A stretch of 64,000 bases of DNA from Variovorax beijingensis (GCF_007828835.1 NZ_VIVL01000002.1:682001-746000); one strand, 5' to 3'; positions 1-9,781 are shown, counted from the stretch's first letter. Notes: generated by a model from the sequence alone, not told the origin. Program-made: numbers and translations.

Positions 1-306
1 GAGGACCGGCTGCTGCTGCAGCTGCGCGTGGATCGCCTGAAGAACCCGCGTGCCCATTCGCAGCATCCCGCGAGCCACAGCCAGCATGTGCTGCAGTCTT
101 CGCGCATCGAGGAAGAGACGAGCGATGCAGTGCGCCTGCGCACGCCGTTCCTCTATATCGAAGCGCGCGGCGAATCGCAGATCCTGCTGACCGGCACCGC
201 CCGCCACCGCCTCGTGCGCACGCCCGAGGGATGGGCCATCCGCGAGAAGCGCATCGACCTGCTCAACGCCGCGCGCCCATTGCCGGCGATCCAGTTGTTC
301 ATCTGA
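1..306 (+). CDS. Aromatic-ring-hydroxylating dioxygenase beta subunit, C-terminal part
   Basis: The reading frame is open from the first base and ends at the TGA at 304-306, so only the last 101 residues are present. The segment has the look of the small (beta) subunit of Rieske-type ring-hydroxylating dioxygenases: a cone-shaped NTF2-like fold ending in TPEGWAIREKRIDLLNA, which resembles the usual W-x-I-x-x-K/R-x-I/V end of this family. The beta subunit is structural and normally follows the alpha subunit, which would lie to the left of the window. It is followed after 51 bases by a branched-chain-type ABC importer, so it probably belongs to the same catabolic cluster. The substrate cannot be told from this fragment. 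Confidence 0.75.
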   Translation, partial: EDRLLLQLRVDRLKNPRAHSQHPASHSQHVLQSSRIEEETSDAVRLRTPFLYIEARGESQILLTGTARHRLVRTPEGWAIREKRIDLLNAARPLPAIQLFI

Positions 307-357
307 GTTTTCCCCGTCCATTTCCATCCACCCATCCATCCTCACCGGAGCTACGAC

Positions 358-1521
358 ATGAAGAGCCTGATGCAGACTTTGACGCGCGGTGCCCTCGCCG
401 CGGCGCTGACCGCCTGTGGTGTTGCGAGCGCATTCGCGGCCGACCTCAAGGTCGGCCTGAGCGTGTCGCTGTCGGGGCCCAACTCCTCGCTGGGCGTGCC
501 CTATGCCAAGGGCATGCAGGCCGCGCTGGCCTACAAGCCGGAAGTCAACGGCCGCAAGGTGCAGCTCATCGTGCTGGACGACGGCTCCGACCCGACCACG
601 GCCGGGCGCAATGCCCGCAAGCTGATCGAGGAGGACAAGGTCGATGTGCTGATGGGCACCTCGGGCGTGCCTGCCGCCATTGCCATGGCGCAGGTCGGCA
701 AGGAAGCCAAGGTGCCGATGATCGGCCTCACGCCCATCCTGCTCGACCCGGCCGAGAACCCCTGGGTCATGACGGTGGCGCAGCCCACGCAGCTGATGAT
801 CGATGCGGTGGTCGAGCGCATGAAGCGCAACAACGTCAAGACCGTGGGCTACATCGGCTTCACCGATGCCTGGGGCGACCTGGTCTACAACGCACTGATG
901 AAGGCCGCGCCCGAAGCCGGCATCAAGGTGGTGAGCAACGAGCGCTATGCGCGCGCTGACGCTTCGGTGACCGGTCAGGTGCTGAAGATCGTGGCGCTGC
1001 GGCCCGATGCCGTGATGACGGGCGGTGCCGGCACGCCGGGCGCGCTGCCCTTCCTTGCGCTGCAGGAGCGCGGCTACAAGGGCGGCGTGTACGGCCAGCA
1101 CGGGCTGATCAACCCCGACTTCGTGCGCGTGGTCGGTGCCGCGGGGCAGAACGCACTGATGCCCACCGGCCCGGTGATCGTGGCCGAGCAGTTGCCCGAC
1201 AGCCATCCGACCAAGAAGATCGCGACCGATTTCCGCGCCGTGTTCCAGAAGGTCAACAACGCGCCCACCAGCGACGCGTTCTCGGCCTATTCCTTCGACG
1301 GCTGGCTGGTGTTTGCCGATGCCGCTTCGCGTGCCATGAAGAAGGCGGAGCCGGGCACGGCCGAATTCCGCGTGGCATTGCGCGATGCCATCTTCAGCAC
1401 CAGGGAAGTGGTGGGCACGCACGGCGTCTACACCTTCAAGCCCGGCAGCCTCTACGGTGTGGACGAACGCGCCCGCGTGATCGTCAAGCTCGACAACGGC
1501 CAGTGGAAGCTCGCACCTTGA
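358..1521 (+). CDS. Branched-chain-type ABC importer, periplasmic binding protein (LivK-like)
   Basis: The 387-residue protein starts with a Sec signal peptide (about residues 1-27, ending AFA before ADLKVGL). It continues as a Peripla_BP_6/LivK-type Venus-flytrap protein, with the family opening VGLSVSLSGPNSSLG and a middle GYIGFTDAWGD segment. Such proteins capture amino acids but, in this order, very often aromatic acids or amides. It heads a unit in which permease, permease-ATPase and ATPase genes follow with short gaps or ATGA overlaps. The next genes are an acyl-CoA ligase and dehydrogenases, which suggests a carboxylate ligand. The ligand itself is inference. Confidence 0.88.
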   Translation: MKSLMQTLTRGALAAALTACGVASAFAADLKVGLSVSLSGPNSSLGVPYAKGMQAALAYKPEVNGRKVQLIVLDDGSDPTTAGRNARKLIEEDKVDVLMGTSGVPAAIAMAQVGKEAKVPMIGLTPILLDPAENPWVMTVAQPTQLMIDAVVERMKRNNVKTVGYIGFTDAWGDLVYNALMKAAPEAGIKVVSNERYARADASVTGQVLKIVALRPDAVMTGGAGTPGALPFLALQERGYKGGVYGQHGLINPDFVRVVGAAGQNALMPTGPVIVAEQLPDSHPTKKIATDFRAVFQKVNNAPTSDAFSAYSFDGWLVFADAASRAMKKAEPGTAEFRVALRDAIFSTREVVGTHGVYTFKPGSLYGVDERARVIVKLDNGQWKLAP

Positions 1522-1573
1522 ACCACCCCATGCAAGCAACAACAACGACAACGATATTGCCAAGGGCTTTTCC

Positions 1574-2629
1574 ATGACATGGGACGTGGCGCTGATCCTC
1601 GTCACCGATGGCTTGGCCAACGGTGCCGTCTATCTGCTGGCCGGACTCGGGCTGGTATTGATCTTTTCCGTCACGCGGGTGGTGTTCGTGCCGTTCGGCG
1701 ACATCGCGGCCTTCGCGGCGCTGTCGCTCGCGGCCTTCGAAACCGGCCGCGTGCCGCCGACCATCGGCATGGTCGCCGTGCTCGCGGCGCTCGCCCTGGC
1801 GACGGAGATCGGCAGCCTGCTGCGGCGCAGGGAGGCCGCACGCATTCCGAAAGCCGTGTTGATGTGGGGCGTGCTGCCCGCCATTCCCTGCCTGCTGGCG
1901 TGGCTGGCCGCGCGGCCCGGCGTGCCGGTGGCGGTGCACATTGCCGTGGCCGTGCTGCTGGTGGTGCCCATTGCGCCGCTGCTCGCGCGGGTGGTGTTCC
2001 AGCCGATCGCGGATGCCTCGGTGCTGGTGCTGCTGATCGTCTCGCTGGCGCTGCACTTCCTGCTCTCGGGCCTGGGCCTTCTGTTCTTCGGGCCTGAAGG
2101 CTCGCGCACCACGCCGCTCACGAGTGCCGTGTTCACGCTGGGCGACGGCTTCACGGTCAGCGGCCAGGTGGTGCTGATGGTGGGTGCGGCCATCGTGCTG
2201 AGCGGATTGTTCTTTCTGGTGTTCGAGCGCACGGTGGCGGGCAAGGCGCTGCGCGCCACGGCCGTCAACCGCGTGGGCGCGCGGCTGGTCGGCATCCGGC
2301 CGGTGCGCACCGCGCTGCTGGCCTATGGCTGCGCTTCGCTGCTGGCCGGGCTCATCGGCGTGCTGATCGCGCCGGTGACCACCATGTACTACGACTCGGG
2401 CTTCATCATCGGCCTGAAGGCCTTCGTGGCCGCGATCATCGGCGGGCTCGTGAGCTATCCGATGACGGCCGTGGGCGCGCTCGCGGTCGGCGTGGTGGAA
2501 AGCTTCGCCTCGTTCTGGAGCGGGGCGCTGAAGGACGTGATCGTGTTCAGCCTGCTGATACCGGTGCTCATGCTGCGGTCCTTCATGGCCGCGCACTCCG
2601 AAGAGGAAGAAGACGAGGTGGAGCAATGA
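1574..2629 (+). CDS. Branched-chain-type ABC importer permease (LivH-like)
   Basis: The 351-residue polytopic membrane protein begins [20 protein letters not shown], and the N-terminal [15 protein letters not shown] stretch is typical of LivH permeases. A loop near the C-terminal third ([17 protein letters not shown]) matches the conserved family motif that contacts the ATPase. The protein is longer than the roughly 290-300 residues usual for LivH; an extra segment around residues 75-135 holds an additional charged and hydrophobic stretch. The C-terminus is a run of acidic residues. Its stop overlaps the ATG of the next gene by four bases, which supports translational coupling in the importer operon. 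Confidence 0.87.
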   Translation: MTWDVALILVTDGLANGAVYLLAGLGLVLIFSVTRVVFVPFGDIAAFAALSLAAFETGRVPPTIGMVAVLAALALATEIGSLLRRREAARIPKAVLMWGVLPAIPCLLAWLAARPGVPVAVHIAVAVLLVVPIAPLLARVVFQPIADASVLVLLIVSLALHFLLSGLGLLFFGPEGSRTTPLTSAVFTLGDGFTVSGQVVLMVGAAIVLSGLFFLVFERTVAGKALRATAVNRVGARLVGIRPVRTALLAYGCASLLAGLIGVLIAPVTTMYYDSGFIIGLKAFVAAIIGGLVSYPMTAVGALAVGVVESFASFWSGALKDVIVFSLLIPVLMLRSFMAAHSEEEEDEVEQ

Positions 2630-4413
2630 ACGGCAACCGCAAACGCATGGTGGGGATCGCCGCGGTGGTCGCCGTGCTGGCCCTGGTGCCGGCAGTGGCG
2701 GGCAGCTTCACGGTCTCGCTGCTCAACGACATCGGCATCGGCGCGCTGGTGGCGCTTGGGCTGGTGCTGCTCACCGGCGTGGGTGGAGCGACCTCGTTCG
2801 GGCAGGCGGCCTTCGTAGGCATCGCGGCCTATGCCACGGCCTGGCTCACCACCACGCAAGGCATGTCGCCATGGATCGGCCTCTTGTTCGCGCTGCTGCT
2901 CACGGGCCTCTCGGCACTGGCCATCGGCATGCTCACGCTGCGGCTGGGCGGGCACTTCCTGCCGCTCAGCACCATCGCATGGGGCCTGTCGATCGCGATG
3001 CTGTTCGGCAACGTCGATGCGCTCGGGCGCCACACGGGCCTGTCGAACATTCCGGCGCTGCGCATCGCGGGCTGGTCGCTGGCCGATCCGCGTTCCATGT
3101 ACTACCTGATCTGGGTGGTGGTCGGGCTGGCCTGCCTGTTCAGCCAGAACCTGCTGCAGTCGCGGCCGGGGCGCGCGATCCGCGGCCTGCGCGGCGGCGC
3201 CACGCTGCTCGCGAGCGTAGGGGCGGATGCCTACCGCGTGCGGCTCACGCTGTTCGTCACGGCGGCTCTCTTCGCAGGGCTGGCGGGCTGGCTCTATGCG
3301 CACATGAACCGCTTCGTGAGCCCGTCGCCCTTCGACGTGCGCGCCAGCATCGAATACCTGCTGATGGCGGTGGCCGGCGGGCTCGGGCAGCTGGCGGGCG
3401 CGCTGGTGGGTGCCGCGCTGGTGCTGGTGCTCAAGAACGGCCTGCAGGACGTGTTGCCGATGCTCACGCAGCGCGCCGGCCAGCTGGAGGCCGTTGCCTT
3501 TGCGACGCTCTTCATCCTGCTGCTGCACTTTGCGCGCGGCGGCCTCATGGGCCTGCTGCGGCGCTGGACGCGCCGCCGCGCCGGCACGCAAGCTGCCTCG
3601 CGCCACGAAGCGCCCGCGGTCGATCCGCTGCCGCACCGGCAGCTGCCCGCGCGCGGCACGCAGGTGCTGTCGGTGAACGGCGCGGTCAAGCGCTTCGGCG
3701 GGCTGGTGGCGGTCAACGACGTGAGCTTCGAGGTGAATGCGGGCGAGATCGTCGGGCTCATCGGGCCCAATGGCGCGGGCAAGTCGACCATGTTCAACCT
3801 GCTGACCTGCACGCTGCCGATGACCTCGGGCCAGGTGCGCTTTCTCGACCGCGATATCGCCGGCATGCCGCAGCGGCAGGTGGCGCGGCTGGGGCTGGCG
3901 CGCACCTTCCAGCATGTGAAGCTCAGGCCGCACATGAGCCTGCTCGACAACGTGGCGCTGGGCGCGCATTCGCGCACCCGCTCGGGCATCCTGAAGGCAG
4001 GCCTGCGGCTCGACCGCAGGGAAGAGATGCAGATCCTGCAGGAGGCGCAGCGCCAGCTCGACCGCATCGGCCTGGGGGACCGCGCGCACGAACTCGCGGG
4101 CAGCCTGCCGCTGGGCACGCAGCGCATCCTGGAGATTGCACGTGCGCTGGCCGCCGACCCGGTGCTGCTGGTGCTCGACGAGCCCGCGGCGGGCCTGCGC
4201 CGCAAGGAAAAGATGGCGCTCGGCGACCTGCTGCGCAAGCTGCGCGAGGAGGGCGTGACCATCCTCATCGTCGAGCACGACATGGACTTCGTGATGAAAC
4301 TGGTGGACCGTCTGGTGGTGATGAACTTCGGCTCCAAGCTCGTGGAGGGCGTACCGTCGGCGGTGCGCGCCGACGAGCGCGTGCAGGCGGCTTACCTGGG
4401 GAGTGTCGTATGA
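2626..4413 (+). CDS. Fused branched-chain-type permease/ATPase (LivM-LivG fusion)
   Basis: This 595-residue protein joins two importer subunits. Residues about 1-320 form a LivM-type permease with multiple membrane spans, including the [16 protein letters not shown]-like segment near residues 50-65. After a basic linker ([11 protein letters not shown]) comes a LivG-type ATPase from about residue 345. The ATPase has Walker [10 protein letters not shown] at residues 380-388, Walker B VLLVLDEP, and a degenerate signature SLPLGTQR in place of LSGGQ, as is common in LivG. The ends of both halves are intact, so this is a true fusion and not a frameshift. The stop overlaps the ATG of livF by four bases. 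Confidence 0.9.
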   Translation: MNGNRKRMVGIAAVVAVLALVPAVAGSFTVSLLNDIGIGALVALGLVLLTGVGGATSFGQAAFVGIAAYATAWLTTTQGMSPWIGLLFALLLTGLSALAIGMLTLRLGGHFLPLSTIAWGLSIAMLFGNVDALGRHTGLSNIPALRIAGWSLADPRSMYYLIWVVVGLACLFSQNLLQSRPGRAIRGLRGGATLLASVGADAYRVRLTLFVTAALFAGLAGWLYAHMNRFVSPSPFDVRASIEYLLMAVAGGLGQLAGALVGAALVLVLKNGLQDVLPMLTQRAGQLEAVAFATLFILLLHFARGGLMGLLRRWTRRRAGTQAASRHEAPAVDPLPHRQLPARGTQVLSVNGAVKRFGGLVAVNDVSFEVNAGEIVGLIGPNGAGKSTMFNLLTCTLPMTSGQVRFLDRDIAGMPQRQVARLGLARTFQHVKLRPHMSLLDNVALGAHSRTRSGILKAGLRLDRREEMQILQEAQRQLDRIGLGDRAHELAGSLPLGTQRILEIARALAADPVLLVLDEPAAGLRRKEKMALGDLLRKLREEGVTILIVEHDMDFVMKLVDRLVVMNFGSKLVEGVPSAVRADERVQAAYLGSVV

Positions 4414-5141
4414 CGGCGATGCTGGAGATTGGCGACCTGCACGTGTCGTATGGGCAGGTCGAGGCGGTGCGCGGCGTGTCGCTGAACCTGCAGCCGGGGC
4501 AGATCATCTCGGTGATCGGCCCCAATGGCGCGGGCAAGACCACGCTGCTGGCGGCCGCCATGGGACTGCTGCCCTGCAAGGGCACGCTGCGCTTCGAGGG
4601 CGAAGACCTGCAGGGCCTCGACGTGGAGGCGCGCGTGGAGCGCGGCCTGTGCCTGGTGCCCGAAAAGCGCGAGCTGTTCGGCGAGCTCACCGTGCTCGAC
4701 AACCTGCAGCTCGGCGCCTATGCCAAGCGGCTGCGCGGCGACGCCATGAAGAAGCGGCTGCAGTCGGTGTACGACCGCTTCCCGCGCCTCGCCGAGCGCC
4801 GTTCGCAGCGCGCCGACACGCTCTCGGGCGGCGAGCGGCAGATGCTTGCGGTGGGCCGCGCCCTGATGTCCGCACCGCGCCTGCTGATGCTCGACGAGCC
4901 CAGCCTCGGCCTCGCGCCGCTGATCGTGCGCGACATTCTTTCCATCGTGCGCAAGCTGCGCGAGGACGGCGTCTCGATCCTGCTGGTGGAGCAGAACGCG
5001 CGTGCCGCGCTCGAAAGCTCGGACCATGGCTACGTGCTGGAAACCGGCGAGATTGCGCTGTCAGGCGCATCGGGCGAACTCGCGAGCGATCCGCGGGTGC
5101 AGGCCACCTACCTCGGCGGAGGCACGCACGATGACGAGTGA
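4410..5141 (+). CDS. Branched-chain-type ABC importer ATPase (LivF-like)
   Basis: The 243-residue protein starts at the ATG overlapping the previous stop (ATGA). It has Walker [10 protein letters not shown] at residues 37-45, signature LSGGERQ, Walker [14 protein letters not shown], and the LivF hallmark [13 protein letters not shown] (in most LivF proteins VPEGR.VF..LTV). The [12 protein letters not shown] segment containing the switch region is typical. It would pair with the LivG half of the preceding fusion as the second nucleotide-binding subunit. The acyl-CoA ligase gene begins 11 bases before its stop, so translation is coupled. Confidence 0.9.
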   Translation: MTAMLEIGDLHVSYGQVEAVRGVSLNLQPGQIISVIGPNGAGKTTLLAAAMGLLPCKGTLRFEGEDLQGLDVEARVERGLCLVPEKRELFGELTVLDNLQLGAYAKRLRGDAMKKRLQSVYDRFPRLAERRSQRADTLSGGERQMLAVGRALMSAPRLLMLDEPSLGLAPLIVRDILSIVRKLREDGVSILLVEQNARAALESSDHGYVLETGEIALSGASGELASDPRVQATYLGGGTHDDE

Positions 5142-6735
5142 GGCGCGCGCGCTGCCGCCGTCCCAACGCACGCTGCCCGCGATACTGCAGCGGCAGTCGG
5201 AACGCTTCGCCGGGCGCCCGCTGCTTCGAATGGCGGCGCGGCAATGGACGCATGGCGACGCGGCCGGGGCGGCTGCGGTGCGTGCCGGCGCGCTGGCGCA
5301 GGCCGGCGTGGCGCGCGGCGACCGCATCGCCGTGATGTGCGGCAACCGCATCGAGTTTCTCGAAACCTTTCTCGGCGCGGGCTGGCTCGGCGCGTCGGTG
5401 GTGCCGGTCAACACCGCGTCGATGGGGCCGCAGATCGAATACTTCCTCGCCAACAGCGAGGCGAAGCTGCTGGTGATCGAGGCGGGTTTTCTCGAGCGGC
5501 TGAAGACCGCCGAGCTCGGCCGAACGGCGCTGCGCGAGCTCTGGGTCGTCGGCGAGGCGGCTGCTTCATGGGTGCCGCCTGCAGGCATTCGCGTCTCGAG
5601 CTATCCCGAAGGCGGGCCAGCCATTGCGCCAGCCGCGGTGCAGCCCGGCGAGCCGCTCGCCATCCTCTACACCTCCGGTACCACCGGCCCGGCCAAGGGC
5701 GTGGTCTGCCCGCATGCGCAGTATTTCTGGTGGGGCGTGAACAGCGCCGAGGTGCTCGGCGTCGGCCGCGACGACGTGCTGTGCACCACGCTGCCGCTGT
5801 TCCATATCAATGCGCTCAACACCTTCGCGCAGGCCGCGCTGACCGGGGCCGAGGTGGTGTTCGAATCGCGCTTCTCGGCCTCGGGCTTCTGGCCGTCGAT
5901 GCGCGCCAACGGAGCGACCGTGGTCTACCTGCTGGGCGCGATGGTGCCCATCCTGCTGGCCCAGCCCGAGGGCGACGGCGAGCGCGATCACCGCGTGCGC
6001 ATCGGGCTCGGGCCGGGCGTGCCGTCGGCGGCCGGGCAGGCCTTCAGGGCGCGAACCGGCGTGCCGCTGCTCGAGGGCTATGGATCGACCGAGACCAACT
6101 TCGCGATCGCCACCGCGCCGGATTCGCCGCGCGGCGGCGTCATGGGCTGGCTGCGCCCCGGCTTCCAGGCGCGCGTGGCCGATGAAGGCGATGCGGAACT
6201 GCCGGCAGGCGAGGCCGGCGAACTGCTGCTGCGCGCGGACGAGCCTCATGCCTTTGCGAGCGGCTACTTCAACATGCCCGAGAAGACGGTCGAGGCCTGG
6301 CGCAACCTCTGGTTCCATACCGGCGACCGCGTGGTGCGGGATGCCGATGGTGCCTTTCGTTTTGTCGACCGCATCAAGGACGCCATCCGCAGGCGCGGCG
6401 AGAACATCTCGTCGTTCGAGGTCGAGCAGGTGCTGCTGAGCCACCCTGGCGTGGCCTCCTGCGCCGTGTACCCGGTGCAATCCGAACTGGCCGAGGACGA
6501 GGTGATGGCCGCGCTGGTGCCGCGCGAGGGCCAGCGCATCGACCCGGCCGAACTGGCGCGCTTCTGCGAGAGCCGCCTGCCGTACTTCGCGGTGCCGCGC
6601 TACATTGACGTGCTGCCGGACCTGCCGCGCACCGAGAACGGCAAGGTGCAGAAGTTCAAGCTGCGCGAGCGCGGCGTCAGCGAACAGACCTGGGACGGGC
6701 GGCCCGGCCTGCGTCCCCCTGCAAAGACGGCATGA
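5131..6735 (+). CDS. AMP-forming acyl-CoA synthetase (carboxylate-CoA ligase)
   Basis: The 534-residue protein belongs to the AMP-binding (ANL) superfamily. The ATP-binding P-loop [11 protein letters not shown] starts at residue 180; further motifs are GYGSTETNF, a TGD aspartate and the hinge [14 protein letters not shown], followed by the C-terminal domain ending with [11 protein letters not shown], whose lysine should be the adenylation residue. I chose the ATG at 5131, which overlaps the end of livF, over an in-frame ATG further upstream because the longer form would run through the livF C-terminus. The gene should activate the imported acid to its CoA thioester. The specific acid is not evident; propionate- or crotonobetaine-type ligases are similar. 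Confidence 0.87.
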   Translation: MTSEARALPPSQRTLPAILQRQSERFAGRPLLRMAARQWTHGDAAGAAAVRAGALAQAGVARGDRIAVMCGNRIEFLETFLGAGWLGASVVPVNTASMGPQIEYFLANSEAKLLVIEAGFLERLKTAELGRTALRELWVVGEAAASWVPPAGIRVSSYPEGGPAIAPAAVQPGEPLAILYTSGTTGPAKGVVCPHAQYFWWGVNSAEVLGVGRDDVLCTTLPLFHINALNTFAQAALTGAEVVFESRFSASGFWPSMRANGATVVYLLGAMVPILLAQPEGDGERDHRVRIGLGPGVPSAAGQAFRARTGVPLLEGYGSTETNFAIATAPDSPRGGVMGWLRPGFQARVADEGDAELPAGEAGELLLRADEPHAFASGYFNMPEKTVEAWRNLWFHTGDRVVRDADGAFRFVDRIKDAIRRRGENISSFEVEQVLLSHPGVASCAVYPVQSELAEDEVMAALVPREGQRIDPAELARFCESRLPYFAVPRYIDVLPDLPRTENGKVQKFKLRERGVSEQTWDGRPGLRPPAKTA

Positions 6736-7493
6736 GTTCCGCGCCGCCACCGCTTGCTGGCCGGGCCGCGTTCGTGACCGGCGCGGGGCAGGGCCTGGGT
6801 GCCGCCATTGTGCGCGGATTGGCCGAAGCGGGTGCGCGCGTGGTGCTGGCGGACATCGATGCCCACGGCGCTGAATCCGCAGCCGCGGGCTTGCGCGCCG
6901 CGGGTGCCGACTGCATCGCGATGGAGCTCGACGTGCGCAGCGAGGCGGCGTTCTCCCGCTGCTTCGAAGCGGCAGTGGCCCATTTCGGCGCCGTCGACGT
7001 GCTGGTCAACAACGCCGCGCGCACGCCGCTCACCTCGCCCTGGGACATCACGCCCGAAGAGTGGGACGACGTGCTGGCCGTCAACCTGCGCGGCAGCTTC
7101 TTCGGCTGCCGCATTGCCGGGCGGCACATGCGCGAGCGCGGAGCCGGCCGCATCGTCAACCTGGCGTCGTTGGCGGGCCAGCAGCCCAGCGCCGCAACCG
7201 GCGTGCACTATGCAGCCAGCAAGGCGGCGCTGCTGGCCTTGACACGCAGCTTTGCGCAGGAACTCGCACCGCATGGCGTCACGGTGAATGCACTGGCGCC
7301 GGCGGCAGTTCGCAGCCCCGCGATTGATGCACTGGACCCGGCTCGGCGGCAGGCGCTCAAGGCGCAGATTCCGCTGGCCCGCTTCGGCCGGCCCGAAGAG
7401 GTGGCGGCCGCCGTGGTCTACCTCGCGTCGCCCGCGGCAGCCTTCATGACGGGCGCCACGCTGGACCTCAACGGCGGCCGCTTCATGCGCTGA
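6732..7493 (+). CDS. SDR-family NAD(P)-dependent oxidoreductase
   Basis: This is a 253-residue classical short-chain dehydrogenase. The cofactor loop TGAGQGLG lies at residues 16-23, the NNAA motif follows in the middle, and the catalytic pair is Y160 and K164 (YAASK). ADID after the second beta strand places an aspartate where NAD(H)-preferring enzymes carry one. The start overlaps the ligase stop by four bases, so it is the last gene of the first catabolic operon. In this setting it could oxidise a 3-hydroxyacyl-CoA or a dihydrodiol; the sequence alone does not decide. Confidence 0.85.
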   Translation: MSSAPPPLAGRAAFVTGAGQGLGAAIVRGLAEAGARVVLADIDAHGAESAAAGLRAAGADCIAMELDVRSEAAFSRCFEAAVAHFGAVDVLVNNAARTPLTSPWDITPEEWDDVLAVNLRGSFFGCRIAGRHMRERGAGRIVNLASLAGQQPSAATGVHYAASKAALLALTRSFAQELAPHGVTVNALAPAAVRSPAIDALDPARRQALKAQIPLARFGRPEEVAAAVVYLASPAAAFMTGATLDLNGGRFMR

Positions 7494-7515
7494 ACAGGCG
7501 ATGCGCCGCACACGG

Positions 7516-7536
7516 TAAAATGGTTCAGAACTAAAC
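7516..7536 (+). promoter_or_regulatory. Putative -10 box and MarR-type palindrome upstream of second SDR operon
   Basis: A TAAAAT -10 candidate (7516-7521) is followed directly by GTTCAGAACTAAAC (7523-7536). That sequence matches its own reverse complement at 12 of 14 positions. It lies only 9 bases before the ATG of the SDR gene, so a bound protein would block the start of transcription. The only regulator in the downstream operon is the MarR protein, and MarR proteins commonly repress their own operons through such sites. The assignment is inferred from position. Confidence 0.5.
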
Positions 7537-7545
7537 AATTCAGGT

Positions 7546-8322
7546 ATGTACGCAAATTCCTTGAACGGCCGCCATGCCCTCGTCACCGGAGCCGCACGCG
7601 GCATCGGGGCCGAGATCGCCCGCACCCTGGCTGCCGAGGGCGCAACGCTCACGCTGCTCGGGCGCGACCTTGATGCGCTCCAGCGTGTGGCCGCGTCGCT
7701 CGCGGGCCAGGGCCACGGCGTTGCCGCGGCCGACGTGGCCGACGCGCAGGCGGTGCAATCGGCCTTCGCGCTGGCGCGCGCCGAGCGCGGGCCGCTCGCC
7801 ATCCTCGTCAACAACGCGGGCGCGGCCGAGAGCGCGCCTTTTCTCAAGACCTCGGCCGAACTCTGGCAGCGCATGCTGTCGGTGAACCTCACCGGCACCT
7901 TCCTGTGCACTCAGGCCGCGCTGCCCGACATGCTCGAAGCCGGCTGGGGCCGCATCGTCAACATCGCCAGCACCGCGGGCCAGAAGGGCTATGCCTACGT
8001 CGCGGCCTATGCGGCCGCCAAGCATGGCGTGGTCGGGCTCACGCGCTCGCTTGCGCTCGAAGTGGCGCGCAAGGGCGTCACGGTGAACGCGGTGTGCCCC
8101 GGCTACACCGACACGGACATCCTGCGCGCGAGCGTTGCCAACGTGGTGGGCAAGACCGGGCGCAGCGAAGCCGATGCGCTGGCCGAGTTCTCCAGCGTCA
8201 ATCCGCAGCGCCGCATCGTGCAGCCCGCCGAGGTGGCCGACGCGGTGCGCTGGCTCTGCGGCAGCGGCGCTGCATCCGTCACCGGGCAGTCGGTTTCGGT
8301 GTCGGGCGGAGAGGTGATGTGA
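7546..8322 (+). CDS. SDR-family oxidoreductase (3-hydroxyacyl-CoA dehydrogenase-like)
   Basis: This 258-residue classical SDR has TGAARGIG at residues 14-21, NNAG, and the catalytic Y155/K159 (YAAAK). The C-terminal CPGYTDTDI segment and the SVSGGEVM end resemble 3-hydroxyacyl-CoA or 3-oxoacyl-ACP reductases. It opens a second operon, behind its own promoter and palindrome, and its TGA shares one base with the ATG of the MarR gene. It is paralogous to the SDR just upstream, which suggests two oxidation steps on the same route. Confidence 0.85.
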   Translation: MYANSLNGRHALVTGAARGIGAEIARTLAAEGATLTLLGRDLDALQRVAASLAGQGHGVAAADVADAQAVQSAFALARAERGPLAILVNNAGAAESAPFLKTSAELWQRMLSVNLTGTFLCTQAALPDMLEAGWGRIVNIASTAGQKGYAYVAAYAAAKHGVVGLTRSLALEVARKGVTVNAVCPGYTDTDILRASVANVVGKTGRSEADALAEFSSVNPQRRIVQPAEVADAVRWLCGSGAASVTGQSVSVSGGEVM

Positions 8323-8849
8323 TGCGCAACGATGCCTCGCACGCCGCGCTCAGCGATGCCGAAGAGCTCGGCCACGAAGCCCGTGCCGGCCGCGAAGACC
8401 ACGCCATGCTCAGGCTGTGGCTGCGCATGCTCGCCAGCACCACGCAGATCGAGGCCGAGATCCGGCGCCGGCTGCGCGAGCGCTTCGGCATCTCGCTGGC
8501 GCGCTTCGACTACATGGCCCAGCTCTACCGCTATGAAGATGGCCTCAAGATGCGCGTGCTGTCGCGCTACCTGATGGTGACCGGCGGCAACGTCACGGGC
8601 CTGACCGACGAGCTGGAGCGCGATGGCCTGGTGGCGCGCGCCCACAGCCCCGACGACCGCCGCTCGTGGATCGTGAGCCTCACGCCCAAGGGCCGCGCGA
8701 GCTTCGAGACCATGGCCAAGGAGCACGAGCAATGGATCCTCGAGATGTTCTCGGGCCTCGACATGAAGACCGTCAGGCAGATGCATGCCCAGCTCGGCCA
8801 GCTGCGCGTGCACGTGATGCGCAGCGAGCCTGCGGGCGAGGAGGGCTGA
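8322..8849 (+). CDS. MarR-family transcriptional regulator
   Basis: This 175-residue winged-helix protein has the MarR core: a recognition region MTGGNVTGLTDELERDGLV-like (here VTGGNV) and the wing HSPDDRRSWIVSLTPKG at about residues 105-125. MarR regulators of aromatic-acid routes usually bind the substrate or its CoA ester and leave the DNA on binding. It sits between an SDR and a thioesterase with one-base overlaps on both sides, so it is very likely cotranscribed. A GTTCAGAACTAAAC palindrome in front of the operon is its most likely operator. Confidence 0.85.
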   Translation: MRNDASHAALSDAEELGHEARAGREDHAMLRLWLRMLASTTQIEAEIRRRLRERFGISLARFDYMAQLYRYEDGLKMRVLSRYLMVTGGNVTGLTDELERDGLVARAHSPDDRRSWIVSLTPKGRASFETMAKEHEQWILEMFSGLDMKTVRQMHAQLGQLRVHVMRSEPAGEEG

Positions 8850-9307
8850 TGGCGATGAGCACAGGCGGAACCGAGGCGCCCCAGGCAGAGTTCCAGCGCG
8901 CGCGGATGATCCGCTTTTCCGATTGCGACCCGGCGGGCATCGTCTTCTATCCGCAGTACTTCGTCATGCTCAACGGCCTGGTGGAAGACTGGGTGAGCGA
9001 AGGGCTCGGCGTCGACTACCACGCGCTCATCAGCGAGCGGCGCATCGGCCTGCCGACGGTGCGGCTCGAGGCCGACTTCCGTGCCGTGAGCCGGATGGGC
9101 GATCAAGTCATGCTGGGCCTGGCGGTGGAGCGGCTGGGCTCGCGCTCCATGGCGCTCGCGCTGCGCTGCTTCGACCCCGCCAGCGGCGAGCTGCGCATGC
9201 AGCTCAGGCAGGTGCTCGTGACCACATCGCTCGAGAGCCATCGCGCCGTGGAAATTCCGCAAGACCTGCGCACGGCCATCCTGCGTGGCGCGCCCTCGCT
9301 CGCCTGA
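8849..9307 (+). CDS. Acyl-CoA thioesterase, 4-hydroxybenzoyl-CoA type hot-dog fold
   Basis: The 152-residue protein carries the signature FSDCDPAGIVFYPQYF near its start; D27 corresponds to the catalytic aspartate of Pseudomonas-type 4-hydroxybenzoyl-CoA thioesterase. The start overlaps the marR stop (TGATG). A thioesterase together with a CoA ligase and a ring dioxygenase subunit in one cluster suggests a route in which a ring is modified as its CoA ester and then freed. Short or medium acyl-CoA substrates are also possible for this family. The gene ends 6 bases from the end of a convergent gene. Confidence 0.83.
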   Translation: MAMSTGGTEAPQAEFQRARMIRFSDCDPAGIVFYPQYFVMLNGLVEDWVSEGLGVDYHALISERRIGLPTVRLEADFRAVSRMGDQVMLGLAVERLGSRSMALALRCFDPASGELRMQLRQVLVTTSLESHRAVEIPQDLRTAILRGAPSLA

Positions 9308-9313
9308 AGCGCA

Positions 9314-9706
9314 TCAGGGCGGCGGCTCGTCGCCGGGCGCGCGCGCCGCGCGCTGCTTGAGCCAGCCGCTGAGTTCCCTCTTTCCCTTGGCATTGGCGTG
9401 CCGCCAAGCTTCGCGCGCGACCGCGATGAAGCGCTCTTCGGCCGCATCGGGCACTTCGGAGGGGCGGTCTTCCTTGTCGAGCCAGCCCGCCTCCACCTCG
9501 CAATGCTGCTCGATCTGCCGTGCCAGGTTGTCGCCGATGGGGCGGGAGCTCTTGATCTGGCTCCACATGCTGGGCGAGATTTCGATCTTCCTGGCAAAGG
9601 CCTGGTCCAGTCCCTTGGCAGGCAGGCCGGCGGCAATGGCCCCTTCGAGAAAGCGGCGGTGCAGCGCAAGAACATTGCGGCGGCGCGCGACGGTGATATT
9701 GGGCAC
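9314..9706 (-). CDS. Small helix-turn-helix regulator
   Basis: I read a 130-residue protein from a GTG at 9706. The central segment (ARKIEISPSMWSQIKSSRP) looks like a Cro/C1-type helix-turn-helix. The rest is helical and charged, ending in a proline tail. Longer forms begin at an ATG at 9790 or a GTG at 9808, but those extra codons include rare codons and a Cys-Cys-Cys run and overlap a shared promoter/operator, so I prefer the short form. It is divergent from a 36-codon ORF, and the operator lies inside that ORF's promoter. I do not recognise the family by name; the DNA-binding role is inferred. Confidence 0.6.
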   Translation of the reverse strand: MPNITVARRRNVLALHRRFLEGAIAAGLPAKGLDQAFARKIEISPSMWSQIKSSRPIGDNLARQIEQHCEVEAGWLDKEDRPSEVPDAAEERFIAVAREAWRHANAKGKRELSGWLKQRAARAPGDEPPP

Positions 9707-9739
9707 TGTTTGAAAACAACAACAACGAGACAACGAAAG

Positions 9740-9781
9740 ATTGTCCCGGTTGTTGACGCTGCCGTAAACACTATTTACAGT
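9740..9781. promoter_or_regulatory. Overlapping divergent promoters with palindromic operator
   Basis: On the plus strand TTGACG (9753-9758), a 17-base spacer and TACAGT (9776-9781) form a good sigma-70 promoter toward the small ORF at 9836. On the minus strand TTTACG (9768-9763), 17 bases and GACAAT (9745-9740) point to the HTH gene. The palindrome GTAAA-cacta-TTTAC (9764-9778) lies between the plus-strand -35 and -10 and covers the minus-strand -35. This is a classic arrangement for a repressor that controls both directions. Confidence 0.6.

Noticed and set aside
9750-9760. TTGTTG/GTTGTTG runs near 9715-9760 as microsatellite switch
   Set aside because: Too short and irregular; better explained as promoter elements.
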